Positions 16,765-26,174 of a DNA stretch of 64,000 nt are shown here, piece after piece. Positions within the stretch are counted from its first letter, which is position 1, and every line of letters begins with the position of its first letter. Under the pieces are notes generated by a model that was not told where the DNA came from, searched no databases, and worked only from the letters and a program-made list of their open reading frames with translations. A program made the translations under genes and the position numbers. The DNA comes from Oscillospiraceae bacterium (GTDB taxonomy: Bacteria; Bacillota; Clostridia; Oscillospirales; Ruminococcaceae), in the NCBI GenBank assembly GCA_031280965.1, contig JAITFZ010000021.1:1-64000 (forward strand), read 5' to 3'.

Positions 16765-17547
16765 TTATCCAAATCTGCCTGTAATATAATCCTCGGTTCG
16801 TTTGTCCTTAGGGTTTGAAAACATATCGGATGTGGCGGAAAATTCAACCAATCTGCCGATTTTCTCATCGTCAATCATCATAAACGCCGATATATCTGAC
16901 ACCCGTATTGCCTGTTCCATGTTGTGTGTGACTATGATGATGGTGTATTGTTTCGCCAACTCAAGCATCAGTGCTTCGATTTTCATGGTTGATTCAGGGT
17001 CAAGAGCGCTGCACGACTCGTCCATCAGTATAACTTCAGGGTCTACCGAAAGAGCGCGGGCAATACACAGTCTTTGTTGTTGCCCGGAGGAAAGCTCTAA
17101 GGCGGGTTTTCTCAGAATATCTTTTACCTCGTGCCACAAGGCGACCTGCGTAAGGCACCGCTCGGTAATAGCGTTAAGGTCGGCTTTGTCTTTAATCCCG
17201 TGGCTCTTAGGGCCGATGACGATGTTTTCGTTAATACTCATCGGGAACACATTCGGCTTTTGAAAAACCATACCGATTCGTTTTCGCAGTTGTACAACGT
17301 CCGTATTTTTTCCGTAAATCGGCATGGCGTCAAGGAAAGCGTTCCCCTCAACCCGCACACCGGGAATTAAATCATTCATACGGTTAAAAAGACGCAAGAG
17401 AGAAGACTTTCCGCACCCCGACGGCCCTATAATTGCCGTAATGGCGCGTTCCGGGATTTCAGCCGTGACATCGCCCAAAGCATGAAAATCGCCGTAATAA
17501 AGATTGAGCGCCTTTGTTTCTATTTTACTTTTCCGGTGTCCAGCCAT
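16765..17547 (-). CDS. pstB: Phosphate ABC transporter ATP-binding protein PstB
   Basis: 260 residues with intact motifs: Walker [11 protein letters not shown]-loop MVFQKPN, signature LSSGQQQR, Walker [13 protein letters not shown] (Glu present, Pro replaced by Ser), and His in THNMEQA. It is the first gene of the operon, an unusual place for pstB, and is followed by pstS. It is expected to provide the ATPase activity, alone or paired with the degenerate PstB-like protein encoded downstream. Confidence 0.95.
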   Translation of the reverse strand: MAGHRKSKIETKALNLYYGDFHALGDVTAEIPERAITAIIGPSGCGKSSLLRLFNRMNDLIPGVRVEGNAFLDAMPIYGKNTDVVQLRKRIGMVFQKPNVFPMSINENIVIGPKSHGIKDKADLNAITERCLTQVALWHEVKDILRKPALELSSGQQQRLCIARALSVDPEVILMDESCSALDPESTMKIEALMLELAKQYTIIIVTHNMEQAIRVSDISAFMMIDDEKIGRLVEFSATSDMFSNPKDKRTEDYITGRFG

Positions 17548-17611
17548 CTTTTAATCTACCGCCGTTCGTAGTATTTTGCGTACATTTTACATAATTTTTA
17601 CAACCAAAATA

Positions 17612-17640
17612 ATTATAGCAAAAAAAAAAGCATTATGCAA
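17612..17640 (-). promoter_or_regulatory. Promoter of the pst operon
   Basis: Minus strand TTGCAT (17635-17640), 17 bases, TATAAT (17612-17617). The leader to pstB is about 60 bases. No clear Pho box was seen. Confidence 0.7.
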
Positions 17641-17674
17641 GGGTTTTACAGAAAAACTATTTCACAAAAAACTG

Positions 17675-17703
17675 TTGACAAACTTGAAAAAATATGTTAA
17701 AAT
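17675..17703 (+). promoter_or_regulatory. Promoter of rplJL
   Basis: TTGACA (17675-17680), 17 bases, TAAAAT (17698-17703) with TG extension. Confidence 0.8.
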
Positions 17704-17710
17704 AACAATG

Positions 17711-17850
17711 CTGTTCTAAAGACAGCAGGTCGGCGAAAGCCGGTAATCCGCAGTACAGCGCGTACTGTCAGCCTGCCGAGGAATGGGACTTAATACATTA
17801 AAGTATTTCTCTGTCCTTTTCCTTTTAGGAAAAGGTCTTTGTTTTTATAC
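17711..17850 (+). promoter_or_regulatory. Ribosomal protein L10 leader
   Basis: The transcript contains GTCGGCGAAAGCCGGTAATC and CAGCCTGCCGAGGAATGGG, matching the L10-leader pattern with its kink-turn region bound by the L10(L12)4 complex. A terminator-like hairpin CCTTTTC / GAAAAGG followed by TCTTTGTTTTT (about 17817-17846) lies before the rplJ ribosome site. Confidence 0.75.
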
Positions 17851-17881
17851 GGACAGTAATATTCGTAATAGGAGGAATAAT

Positions 17882-18391
17882 ATGCCGAGTAAAAAGATTT
17901 TACACGAAAAACAGCAATTTGTGGATGAGCTCGCCGCAAGACTTAAAAAATCCATGTGCGGCGTTATGGTTGATTACAAGGGAATTGATGTAGCCGCCGA
18001 CACAAAACTGCGTAAATCCCTGCGTGAAGCGGGCGTTGAATATTTCGTAGTAAAGAATAAACTTTTGAAACTGGCGCTTGAAAAAGCAGGAATCAGCGGG
18101 CTTGACGAGCATCTTACGGGGCCGACCGCAATCGGGTTATGCGAAACCGACTTGATTACAGCGCCGAAACTGCTCTACAAGCAGGTTGAAGCGTCAAAAG
18201 GCGAATTCAAAATCAAAGCGGGCTTCATGGAAGGCGCGGCGGCAAGCGCCGAGCTGATTGAAGAATACGCGAAGCTTCCGAGCAAGGAAGAGCTTGTGGC
18301 GAAGTTGTTGTTTATGCTTCAGTCGCCAATGCAAAGAATGGCAATCGCAATCAGCGAAATTGCGAAGAAAAACGAAGATGGTGCTGCATAG
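17882..18391 (+). CDS. rplJ: Large ribosomal subunit protein uL10
   Basis: 169 residues from ATG 17882, chosen for the TAGGAGGAATAAT site and the family start MPSKKILHEKQ. It anchors the L7/L12 stalk on 23S rRNA and feedback-regulates through the leader. The longer frame from 17783 runs through the leader RNA. rplL follows after 37 bases with its own GGAGG. rplKA and rpoBC are not adjacent here. Confidence 0.97.
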   Translation: MPSKKILHEKQQFVDELAARLKKSMCGVMVDYKGIDVAADTKLRKSLREAGVEYFVVKNKLLKLALEKAGISGLDEHLTGPTAIGLCETDLITAPKLLYKQVEASKGEFKIKAGFMEGAAASAELIEEYAKLPSKEELVAKLLFMLQSPMQRMAIAISEIAKKNEDGAA

Positions 18392-18428
18392 TACCCATTT
18401 ACACAAACATTATTAGGAGGAAAATAAA

Positions 18429-18806
18429 ATGGCATCAGAAAAAGTAACCGCAATGGTTGAAGAAGTAAAAGCTCTTACGGTTTTAGAGCTTAATGAGTTG
18501 GTAAAAGCGCTTGAGGAAGAATTCGGCGTATCGGCGGCGGCTATGATAGCATCAGGTCCTGCGGCAGGTGGCGGCGCGGCGGCGGCTGAAGAAAAGACTG
18601 AGTTCGATGTAATGCTCATGAGCTTCGGCGAAGCAAAGATGAACGTTATTAAGGCTGTAAAAGACCTCTGCGGTCTTGGGCTTAAAGAAGCTAAAGACTT
18701 CGTTGAAGCGGCTCCGAAAGCTGTTAAAGAAGGTATTTCTAAGGCTGAAGCGGAAGAACTTAAAAAGAAGCTTGAAGAAGCCGGCGCAACTGTCGAACTT
18801 AAATAG
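18429..18806 (+). CDS. rplL: Large ribosomal subunit protein bL12
   Basis: 125 residues. An N-terminal dimerisation domain ([27 protein letters not shown]), an Ala/Gly hinge ([15 protein letters not shown]) and the C-terminal factor-binding domain (FDVML...[23 protein letters not shown]). It recruits translation factors to the ribosome. A strong terminator follows. Confidence 0.98.
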   Translation: MASEKVTAMVEEVKALTVLELNELVKALEEEFGVSAAAMIASGPAAGGGAAAAEEKTEFDVMLMSFGEAKMNVIKAVKDLCGLGLKEAKDFVEAAPKAVKEGISKAEAEELKKKLEEAGATVELK

Positions 18807-18821
18807 GCTGATAAAAGCAAT

Positions 18822-18849
18822 AAACCGCTCGTTCAAAAACGAGCGGTTT
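18822..18849. terminator. Terminator after rplL
   Basis: A 12-bp perfect stem AAACCGCTCGTT / AACGAGCGGTTT with CAAA loop. Confidence 0.85.
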
Positions 18850-18885
18850 TGTGTTGCCTGTGATAGCGATTAATTTTGTTTGCTT

Positions 18886-20754
18886 TCAGAACTTAATCGG
18901 TATAATATTAATATAATCCTGAAGCGGTGCATCATTCATCGCGCAGTCGAGAATTTTCTTGCCGATGGGGTTAAGTTCCGGCTTATCGAATTTAGCTAAT
19001 TCCTTCTTAAAGAACGCAGACAGGATTTTCGCGCCTTTGTCGTAGCCGTCAAGTCCGATTTCGGGCTGTTTTTCCGGCTGAAGGAACGCTTTAGGTACAA
19101 ACTGACCATCAACCTTTAAGCTTCCGAGGCAGTAACCGAGCAGGTCACAGCGCGCTTTTGAAAGGTTATCGGGTTTGAATTTCGCACTTCCGCGCCTGGC
19201 TATATACTCACGTGCAATCCACTGCGGCATAAAACCGACCTTATAGCATCCGATGTGTTGGTTGGGCAGTAAAACATAGCGCGTGTTCGGCGTTGAAAGC
19301 ACCTGTTCAAGCAACAGATTCGCCTGATTAACAACAGAACCGGTCAGGAAGTAACCGTATGAACCGATACCCTCGCTTGTCATGCCCTCGGTTTCAACTA
19401 TGCTCGGATTGGCGTGTCCGCGCGGTGCGACCAAGCGCCAAAGCCAGCCGAGTGCGGGCGGCAGAATGTGCATAAGTCCCATGATTCCGTATGTGGGGCG
19501 TTCTCTGGTACACGGCGGCGTCCTTACGCCGAAGCTTCTTATGTCAACTTCAACAGGGTCGTTGACGATATTCGTAATCAGTCTGCGCGGCATAACAACA
19601 CGCGGGTTGGGGCAGGGCTTGTTCGTATCTTCGTCAATTATATGCTCCCAAATCAAAACCGTGGAGTTAGGCTGAGCCTGCATACTCATGAATATCAGCG
19701 GTTCATCGGGCTGTATACAGGATTTTTCAAGATGCGGGTCGGTGCCGTATTCTTTTATATGGTCAACACGGACGAACCAACCGGCTTCAACGTCTTTGAT
19801 TACAAGCTTTTTGCTGTCATTCTGCATTTTCGGATGACAAAGCGCCATATCGTCTGCAACGGGGTGCAATTCACACGGCTCTTCAACACGCAGAAAGAAT
19901 TTTTCGTTAGTTTCAAGGTTCTGACCGACGAGCAGTCTTCCGTCCGGCTCACGGTGAACATGTTCGCTCATTTCACTCTTGCCGCCGCCCGACGCGCCTT
20001 CGTGCATCATGACGATTTCGTTGTCGTAAGGAGTCACGAGCTTAACTGCCGAGGTATGCACCGTTACCCAGCCTTCGCGCTCGCCAATATCAAGCAGGAA
20101 GCCGTAAATCCCTTTCTTGGCGCTCGGTCCGGGATAGAGGTTGTATGAAAGCAGTTCATACACTTCATCAAGGCGGTTATGTATAACAATCTGCTTGCCG
20201 TCGAAATGCGTGTGCCTGAAAGGCGGCGCAAGGTATATAATCACCTTGGGCTCAAAGATGCCTTCGTATTCGTTTATATTACAGAAATACTGTAAGTCTG
20301 CAAGCCCGCACGCAAAGAAGCCGGCGTTTTTCGGTGCGATTAAAGCCGCCGGATAGCCGTATTCACCTCCGCCCACTATAACAGGGACGAGGATTAGCTC
20401 CTGTTCTTTCAGCCATTCAAAGGTTTCCTTTCTTACAGGTTCAAAATCCCTGCCGAATCTTTCCTTGAACCTCGGTTTATCTGTGGGTTTATCATCGCCT
20501 ATAATAAGGCAGTCCGGGTCTCTCCTACGCATATATACATCAGCGTAATTAACCACCGCGCCGTTCTTGCAGCGGGTAACTGTTGCTTCAACATACGGTT
20601 TCTCATGAACATAGTATCCGACTGTGAAGACATCGGAACCGCCCAGTGCCAGTTCAACTAATTCTGACCTGCTTTCGGGAATTGTGACCTCCTTGCAGTT
20701 AGCGAGAATATCTGCGGCGTCCGGTGTAAATTTAAATTTTTGCAGCTTTGACAT
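18886..20754 (-). CDS. DUF4914 family protein, PEP-carboxykinase-like
   Basis: 622 residues. It contains a P-loop HEGASGGGKSEM (residues about 251-262) like the kinase-1 loop of ATP-dependent PEP carboxykinases, followed by MSEHVHREPDGRLL. A long C-terminal part carries ERPTYGIMGLMHILPPALGWLWRLVAP and GCYKVGFMPQW. The whole matches my recollection of the DUF4914 family of anaerobic Firmicutes, which is related to PEPCK but whose reaction is not established. A nucleotide-dependent role near the PEP/oxaloacetate node is inference. It has its own promoter, and the ribosome site AAAGGGGAC precedes the start. Confidence 0.75.
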   Translation of the reverse strand: MSKLQKFKFTPDAADILANCKEVTIPESRSELVELALGGSDVFTVGYYVHEKPYVEATVTRCKNGAVVNYADVYMRRRDPDCLIIGDDKPTDKPRFKERFGRDFEPVRKETFEWLKEQELILVPVIVGGGEYGYPAALIAPKNAGFFACGLADLQYFCNINEYEGIFEPKVIIYLAPPFRHTHFDGKQIVIHNRLDEVYELLSYNLYPGPSAKKGIYGFLLDIGEREGWVTVHTSAVKLVTPYDNEIVMMHEGASGGGKSEMSEHVHREPDGRLLVGQNLETNEKFFLRVEEPCELHPVADDMALCHPKMQNDSKKLVIKDVEAGWFVRVDHIKEYGTDPHLEKSCIQPDEPLIFMSMQAQPNSTVLIWEHIIDEDTNKPCPNPRVVMPRRLITNIVNDPVEVDIRSFGVRTPPCTRERPTYGIMGLMHILPPALGWLWRLVAPRGHANPSIVETEGMTSEGIGSYGYFLTGSVVNQANLLLEQVLSTPNTRYVLLPNQHIGCYKVGFMPQWIAREYIARRGSAKFKPDNLSKARCDLLGYCLGSLKVDGQFVPKAFLQPEKQPEIGLDGYDKGAKILSAFFKKELAKFDKPELNPIGKKILDCAMNDAPLQDYINIIPIKF

Positions 20755-20786
20755 TTATTTGTCCCCTTTCAAGTATAATTATTTCT

Positions 20787-20815
20787 ATTATACCAAAAAA
20801 ATAATGGCAAGTCAA
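20787..20815 (-). promoter_or_regulatory. Promoter of the DUF4914 gene
   Basis: Minus strand TTGACT (20810-20815), 17 bases, TATAAT (20787-20792). Confidence 0.75.
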
Positions 20816-20819
20816 CAAT

Positions 20820-21317
20820 TTAATCCTGCATTTTCAAGAAATTTCTCCTGAGCGCAAACAAAAACAACGCAATTAAATTCGGCGCCGCCATCAAGCCGTT
20901 AAAAATATCCGCCATGCCCCAAACGAATTCAAGCCTTGCTGTTGCGCCGATAAAACAGCAAAGTGTAAAAATAATCATGAAAGGTTTTATGAAGCGTTTC
21001 CCGAACAGGAATTCAACACAGACAGAGCCGAAAAGCGACCAGCCCGATGCCGTTGCAATCGCAAAAAGCGCAATACAGGCAGACAGAAACATATCGGCAT
21101 AACTCCCGAACGCGCTCCCGAACGCCGCCGACGCAAATACCGAGCCGTCGCCGCCTATTATGTCTGCGCCGGTCACAAGTATAGCTAAAGCTGTCAGTAC
21201 GCAGATTATTACAGTGTCGATGAAAACCGCTAAGGAAGCCCACATGCCTTGCTTTACAGCCGACTCTTCCGAGGACATGCAGTTTATTATCACGGTTGTG
21301 CCGAGTCCGGCTTCGTT
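20820..21317 (-). pseudogene. Alanine/glycine:sodium symporter, C-terminal part (split by insertion)
   Basis: About 166 residues beginning NEAGLGTTVIINCMSS and continuing through the last four to five helices of an AGCS-family carrier (for example FIDTVIICVLTALAILVTG and GWSLFGSVCVEFLFG). It lacks the N-terminal half, which lies 21.5 kb away at 42850-43691 on the same strand. The frame upstream of NEAGLG (MTQA) belongs to the inserted element. Rejoining the halves gives about 446 residues, the normal family length. Confidence 0.9.
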
Positions 21318-21345
21318 TGCTTGTGTCAAGTAAAAACCAAAAAAA
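21300..21345. other. Attachment site, left junction
   Basis: Host sequence CCGGCTTCGTTTG meets element sequence CTTGTGTCAAG. The CTTG-TGT-CAAG half is a short palindrome. The core common to both junctions is TTTG (21316-21319), read CAAA on the gene strand. Confidence 0.7.
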
Positions 21346-21389
21346 TATTACCCAATTTTTCGAGAGAAAAATTAGGCAATGTGTACAAG

Positions 21390-22829
21390 TTATCCTTTTA
21401 TAATATCTGCAAGCGAATACAGCGAAACATTTTTATTCTTCTCTAACCCTTTCGTAAACCCCGACTTTGAAAACAAGCTGTACATAATCTTTGCAGACTT
21501 CGCCGATGTGTATTTCCCAACTAACTTCTCATAATCGCCCTGCGTGACCTCTGAGCTTCTGAACTTACACTCGCCGAGCAGAATATTCTTTGCCGACTTA
21601 TCTGCCGCCATAATATCAATCTCGGTTTCATAAGACACTCGCTTGGTTTTACCCGCTGTTGTGATTTCGGTGCGGTACGCCTTACCCCACCACCGACCAA
21701 CCTTGCTCGCACGGAACGGCAGTCTGTCCTCACGGTTGAGCTTGCGGACAAATTCCCTGCATATATGTTCAAACACAGGCGCGGCGAATTCGTTCAACTG
21801 CGGACTGACAAAGTGTTTGTACACACCCTGCGAGTCACCTGCTTCTAAGTCCGACAAGTTCGTAAATACGAAAGCAAACCAAAAACGGAAAAAGTTATCA
21901 TTTATGCGGTAAACTCCACGGGAAGACGATGCTTTTTCTTTGTCGCCGGATAGCATGGGAAATTCCCGCTCGACAATTTCAAGCTCGATGAGGTTCTTGA
22001 TATACACGCTGATTTTTGCCTTGTCAATCTGTGTTTTGGTATAGATGTCGTTTAATTGCGTGTTTCCGAGTGCGATTGCTTCAATAATCGTGTTATACAT
22101 CGCCGTTTCACGGAGTTCTTGCCTTAGCAAAAATTCTACCTCGCTGTACAGCACACAGCCTTTTCTAAGTGTGTTCTTAACGATGTTCTCGCCGAGCGAC
22201 AGCTTTTGGTCAAACTGCCTTAGGTAGTGCGGAATCCCGCCTAAAATCGAATACGCAAGGACTTTTTCTTCGTAGGAATAGTTGGGGAAGAATTTAATCG
22301 CATCGTAAAACGGCATTTCGTTCATTTTATAAATCCCTGTAGCCCGCCCGTACAGCGGTTTTTCCTCGGAAAGCAGTTCTTTCTCGATAAAACTCATGGC
22401 ACTACCGCATAAAATTAACATGATGTTTTCGTTTTTGAGCGTTTCGTCCCATAAATTTTGCAAAATCGAGGGAATAGACGGATTTCCCTTGCACATATAC
22501 GGAAATTCGTCGATTATGAGCAGTTTCTTCCCGCCATTGGACGGCAGTTCTGTGATTGAACGGAACGCAGTTTCCCAATCGGCGAACACGTTGACGTACT
22601 TCGCTGCGGGGATTCCCGACGACAACACCCGCTCCGAGAATGTCTTGATTTGTTTTGCATCAGCGACTTCTCGGCATGAGTAGAACACATGGGGCTTGTC
22701 CTCGCAGAATTTGTGGAGTAGCTCGGTTTTTCCGACCCTACGCCGTCCGTAGAGTACGACTAACTGCCCTCCGCTTGCATTATACTTATCCTCGAAGAAT
22801 TGCAATTCATTTTCACGACCTAAAAACAT
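21390..22829 (-). CDS. AAA ATPase with DUF234 nuclease-like C-terminus
   Basis: 479 residues. Walker A VLYGRRRVGKTELL (about residues 25-38), Walker B KKLLIIDEFPYM (about 99-110), sensor LCGSAMSFIE. A winged-helix section follows (TKTQIDKAKISVYIKNLIELEIVERE), then a C-terminal PD-(D/E)XK-like segment E-T-E-I-D-I...LLGECKFR. This is the archaeal-type ATPase/DUF234 architecture (COG1672), widespread in bacteria and of unknown role. A perfect palindrome lies in its leader. It is the outermost gene at the left end of the element, beside the recombinases. Confidence 0.85.
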   Translation of the reverse strand: MFLGRENELQFFEDKYNASGGQLVVLYGRRRVGKTELLHKFCEDKPHVFYSCREVADAKQIKTFSERVLSSGIPAAKYVNVFADWETAFRSITELPSNGGKKLLIIDEFPYMCKGNPSIPSILQNLWDETLKNENIMLILCGSAMSFIEKELLSEEKPLYGRATGIYKMNEMPFYDAIKFFPNYSYEEKVLAYSILGGIPHYLRQFDQKLSLGENIVKNTLRKGCVLYSEVEFLLRQELRETAMYNTIIEAIALGNTQLNDIYTKTQIDKAKISVYIKNLIELEIVEREFPMLSGDKEKASSSRGVYRINDNFFRFWFAFVFTNLSDLEAGDSQGVYKHFVSPQLNEFAAPVFEHICREFVRKLNREDRLPFRASKVGRWWGKAYRTEITTAGKTKRVSYETEIDIMAADKSAKNILLGECKFRSSEVTQGDYEKLVGKYTSAKSAKIMYSLFSKSGFTKGLEKNKNVSLYSLADIIKG

Positions 22830-22848
22830 AAAAACACCTCTCGTTTCA

Positions 22849-22912
22849 TCAAATCACGATTTGTCAAATCGTGATTTGATATTATTATAGTATATAATTT
22901 CTACTTTGTCAA
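22849..22912 (-). promoter_or_regulatory. Promoter and leader palindrome of the DUF234 ATPase
   Basis: Minus strand TTGACA (22907-22912), 17 bases, TATAAT (22884-22889). Directly downstream is a 15-bp perfect inverted repeat with a one-base centre (22849-22863 / 22865-22879, arm TCAAATCACGATTTG), a probable operator. Confidence 0.75.
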
Positions 22913-22951
22913 GGGGGATTTTAAAACCTGCTTGTGGAATTTTAAGACCAA

Positions 22952-24499
22952 TTATGACACAATTCTGTTTTCATCGACATAATTAAGTATAATTTCAATA
23001 CGGTCGGAGGCAAAAACGTGAATCGAATCTATAAAAGCGTTCACGATTTCTTTGGAAAGTTCTTTTATTTCGAGCCGTTTATTATACTTTTCAATAAAGA
23101 CGTTCTCTTGCATAGATTCTGTTTCTTTTGATTCAAGTTCGGTAATGGTGCCTGCATACGCCAAGATTTGTGCGTTGAGCTTTTCGTTCTTGCCTTGATA
23201 CACTTCCCTCGAAATAGTGCCGATGTGTTGTTTTTCCCATAACGACAGCTTCTCGGATTCAATTTTTGAGATTAGCTTTTGTAGCGTTTTAATCTCGCCG
23301 TGTAAATTTTCAGACGACACAGAGTTTATCTGTGTTTTCTTATTATCGGCAAGCTGTATTTGCTGCCTAATCACAGTCAGCACGGTTTCGACTAAATCGC
23401 TTTCGCTGATACTATCCCTCGTGCAATCCAAACCGTCGATGTTTTTATGAGTAGTGCAACGATATACAACACCGCTTTTCAATTTCGAGCGGGTCAACGC
23501 TCTCCCGCAAGTCCCACAGAAGATTTTACGGTAAAACAGCAAGTTTTCGCCGAGGGGTTTGCTTGAAGAAGAAGTCGTTTTACCGCTCATAATCTCTTGC
23601 ACACGGAAAAACTGCTCATCGGTGATGATTGCGGGGAACGCATCGGGGACGACAATCCATTCATCTTTCGGGGCAGTTCTGGTGGGCATTTTCCGCAGTT
23701 CTATACATTTGAATTTCCCGCAGATGTGCTTTCCGGTGTAGCGTTCGTCTTTGAGAATCCGCTTGATTGCCCCCGATTCCCACATATTAACCTTGCCGTT
23801 TTTACCCCAGTCACGTTTTGCGCCTCTTTCTTTCTGACGTGAGCTTGCGGTCGGAACACCATCTGCGTTCAGCTTTTTCGAGAGTTGCCGAGTAGACAAA
23901 CCCTGCTCGTACAAATTAAAAATAAGCCGAACTGTTTCGGCGGCGGGTTCGTCGATTATGAGCTTGTGGCGATTGGCAGGGTCTTTACTGTACCCGAAGA
24001 AAGCATACGGCGCACAATTCTTACCACTAATGCTAAGTGTTCTTCTCGATGATTTTATTTTTTCAGATAAATCTTGACTGTACATTTCTGCAATGAGATT
24101 ACGGAAAGCTATGTCAATTCCACTTGTTGCACCCTTGTGATTCCCGCTGTCATACACATCGTTAATGCTAATAAATCGGACATTCCAAGCAGGGAAAAGC
24201 TGTTCTAAGTAGTTCCCGACTTCGAGATAATTACGACCGAAACGGGATAAATCCTTTACAACAATACAATGGATTTTCCCACGCTCGGCTAAGTCAAGCA
24301 CTTTTTGAATCCCCGGACGCTCGAAATTCGTGCCTGTCCGTCCGTCGTCAATCGCTTCCATGACCTCACAACCCTCGAATTCGGGCAGCTTCGATATAAA
24401 ATCGTCAAGCAAAGCACGCTGATTACCTATGCTGTCGCTCTCGTGATTATCGCCGTCCTCGTTTGATACACGGAGGTATTTCATTACAATATACTTCAT
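22952..24499 (-). CDS. Large serine recombinase 1
   Basis: 515 residues. The N-terminal resolvase domain has the catalytic Ser in KYLRVSNEDGD and the conserved VKDLSRFGRNYLE. Next come a recombinase domain (FFGYSKD...), a zinc ribbon (FCGTCGRAL...YRCTTHK) and a C-terminal coiled coil (about residues 395-460), as in TnpX/phiC31-type integrases. It is the last of three adjacent recombinase genes, separated from the second by one base. It should catalyse integration or excision, alone or with its neighbours. Confidence 0.93.
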   Translation of the reverse strand: MKYIVMKYLRVSNEDGDNHESDSIGNQRALLDDFISKLPEFEGCEVMEAIDDGRTGTNFERPGIQKVLDLAERGKIHCIVVKDLSRFGRNYLEVGNYLEQLFPAWNVRFISINDVYDSGNHKGATSGIDIAFRNLIAEMYSQDLSEKIKSSRRTLSISGKNCAPYAFFGYSKDPANRHKLIIDEPAAETVRLIFNLYEQGLSTRQLSKKLNADGVPTASSRQKERGAKRDWGKNGKVNMWESGAIKRILKDERYTGKHICGKFKCIELRKMPTRTAPKDEWIVVPDAFPAIITDEQFFRVQEIMSGKTTSSSSKPLGENLLFYRKIFCGTCGRALTRSKLKSGVVYRCTTHKNIDGLDCTRDSISESDLVETVLTVIRQQIQLADNKKTQINSVSSENLHGEIKTLQKLISKIESEKLSLWEKQHIGTISREVYQGKNEKLNAQILAYAGTITELESKETESMQENVFIEKYNKRLEIKELSKEIVNAFIDSIHVFASDRIEIILNYVDENRIVS

Positions 24500-24500
24500 A

Positions 24501-26174
24501 TTAAAAGCCGGACACCTCCGCTAATTTTATGACTTCCTCGTACTCGTCACGGAATTTGAATGTAATCGCTACCTTATTATAATCGCTGATTTCTACCCGC
24601 TCAACCATGGTTTGTGCTAATTCGGCGGTGAGTTCTTGTTCGCCTATGAATTTTGTGAAAGTCGTGAGCCATTTGTTCACCGTGGTTAGGTTCTTCTTAT
24701 ACTTTGCTTTTTCGGACTTTGCAAACTTCAAGCGGGTGTTGAGCCGTTCCGTGTCGGCGGTGTATTTCCCGACGGCGAATTGATATTCTTCTTTTGTGAG
24801 CTGTTTTGTGGCGTATTCTTCATAAATTGCTTGCCGTAGCGACGATATACGGCGTAACTCCCGCTCAATTGATTCAATCTCCGCTTCATAACCCGATAAT
24901 CTGGACTTTTGGCTATTCTCACGGTTAATTTTCTTTTGAACCTCACGGATATTTGCAAACTTCTGTATTTCAATGCGAATAGCCATGTAAACGGCATCAT
25001 ACAAGTCTTTTTCATGAATGTACTTATGGGAGCAAGTCATAAGCTCATTGTGTGTCGGGCATTGATACGTCCGGTAAACCCTATTATAACGGCTGTCTAC
25101 TTTCTTATACCTTATAAGTAACTTCCCGCAATCGGCACAGAATAGGAGGTCTTTCAACAACAAGTCCGGCTTGTTGTCGAGGTCTGCATATTTTCCTCTA
25201 TTGTCTTTGGACTGTACCGAACGTGTTTCTATTATTGCGTTTGCACGGTCGAATAAATCTTGTGAAACAATCGGTTCGTGGGTATTATACACGATTGGAA
25301 TAATTTCTTTACTGCTCCCTCCCTCAAACAACGCACCATTCTCTCGCCCTTGAACCATGTGACCGAGATAGACCTGCGAAGTCAGAATCCGCTTAATAAT
25401 CTTGCTTGTCCATTCGTTATCGGCGTAATTCTGAGATTTGACAATACCTTTCAAGAGCCTGTATTTATTCGGCGGCGGGATTCTCATTTCGTTCAAGCGA
25501 CGGCATATTTGAGCGTTACCAACTCCGTCGGCTTTCCATTCATACATTTGAACAACAATCGGGGCGGTTTCGTGGTCGATGACGAGCTTATTTTTATTAT
25601 TCGGGTCTTTCAGATAACCGTACTTAGCATAAGAACCGATGAACGCTCCCTGTTTCTGTTTCATACGCAGAGCTGCACTCGACTTTCGGGAAATATCCTT
25701 TGCGTAAATATCGTTTATAAGGTTTTTAAGGTTCGTTGCGATTCGCTCATTACTTGAAAGGTTAAGACTGTCATAGTTATCATTGATGGCAATTAGACGA
25801 ACACCGAGAAACGGCAGAATTTTTTCAAGATATTCGCCTGTTTCGATGTAGTTTCTGCCGAGCCTTGAAAGGTCTTTTATTATAATGCAATTAACTTTTC
25901 CCGACTTACATTTCCGTATAAGCTCATTCCATGCGGGTCGAGCGAAGTCAACACCCGATTCGCCGTTGTCGGTGAATACATCTTTTAATATAAGGTCGGG
26001 GCGTTCGGCGATATACCGCTCTAACATTTCACGCTGATTATAAATTGATTCTGATTCTTTTTTACCGCTATCCAATACTGAAAGGCGAACGTAAATCGCC
26101 GTGTTGTATGTTGCGGGAACGACTTCGGGAGCGATTTTAGCAAGGACTTCCGGCTTTCGACTAACTCGTGCCAT
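24501..26174 (-). CDS. Large serine recombinase 2
   Basis: 557 residues. An N-terminal extension of about 25 residues precedes the catalytic domain (AIYVRLSVLDSG with catalytic Ser; IIKDLSRLGRNYIE). Recombinase domain YGYLKDPNNKNKLVIDHE, zinc ribbon LFCADCGKLL...YQCPTHN, and a long coiled coil. Its start overlaps the stop of recombinase 3 by one base. It is clearly diverged from the other two, so this is not a recent tandem duplication. Confidence 0.93.
   Translation of the reverse strand: MARVSRKPEVLAKIAPEVVPATYNTAIYVRLSVLDSGKKESESIYNQREMLERYIAERPDLILKDVFTDNGESGVDFARPAWNELIRKCKSGKVNCIIIKDLSRLGRNYIETGEYLEKILPFLGVRLIAINDNYDSLNLSSNERIATNLKNLINDIYAKDISRKSSAALRMKQKQGAFIGSYAKYGYLKDPNNKNKLVIDHETAPIVVQMYEWKADGVGNAQICRRLNEMRIPPPNKYRLLKGIVKSQNYADNEWTSKIIKRILTSQVYLGHMVQGRENGALFEGGSSKEIIPIVYNTHEPIVSQDLFDRANAIIETRSVQSKDNRGKYADLDNKPDLLLKDLLFCADCGKLLIRYKKVDSRYNRVYRTYQCPTHNELMTCSHKYIHEKDLYDAVYMAIRIEIQKFANIREVQKKINRENSQKSRLSGYEAEIESIERELRRISSLRQAIYEEYATKQLTKEEYQFAVGKYTADTERLNTRLKFAKSEKAKYKKNLTTVNKWLTTFTKFIGEQELTAELAQTMVERVEISDYNKVAITFKFRDEYEEVIKLAEVSGF

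Noticed and set aside
16761-16874. Longer PstS start at 16874
   Set aside because: It overlaps pstB and places the lipoprotein signal peptide inside the chain; ATG 16760 gives a proper signal sequence.
17783-17881. Longer rplJ start at 17783
   Set aside because: The extension is the L10 leader RNA and its hairpins; GGAGG and the family N-terminus support 17882.
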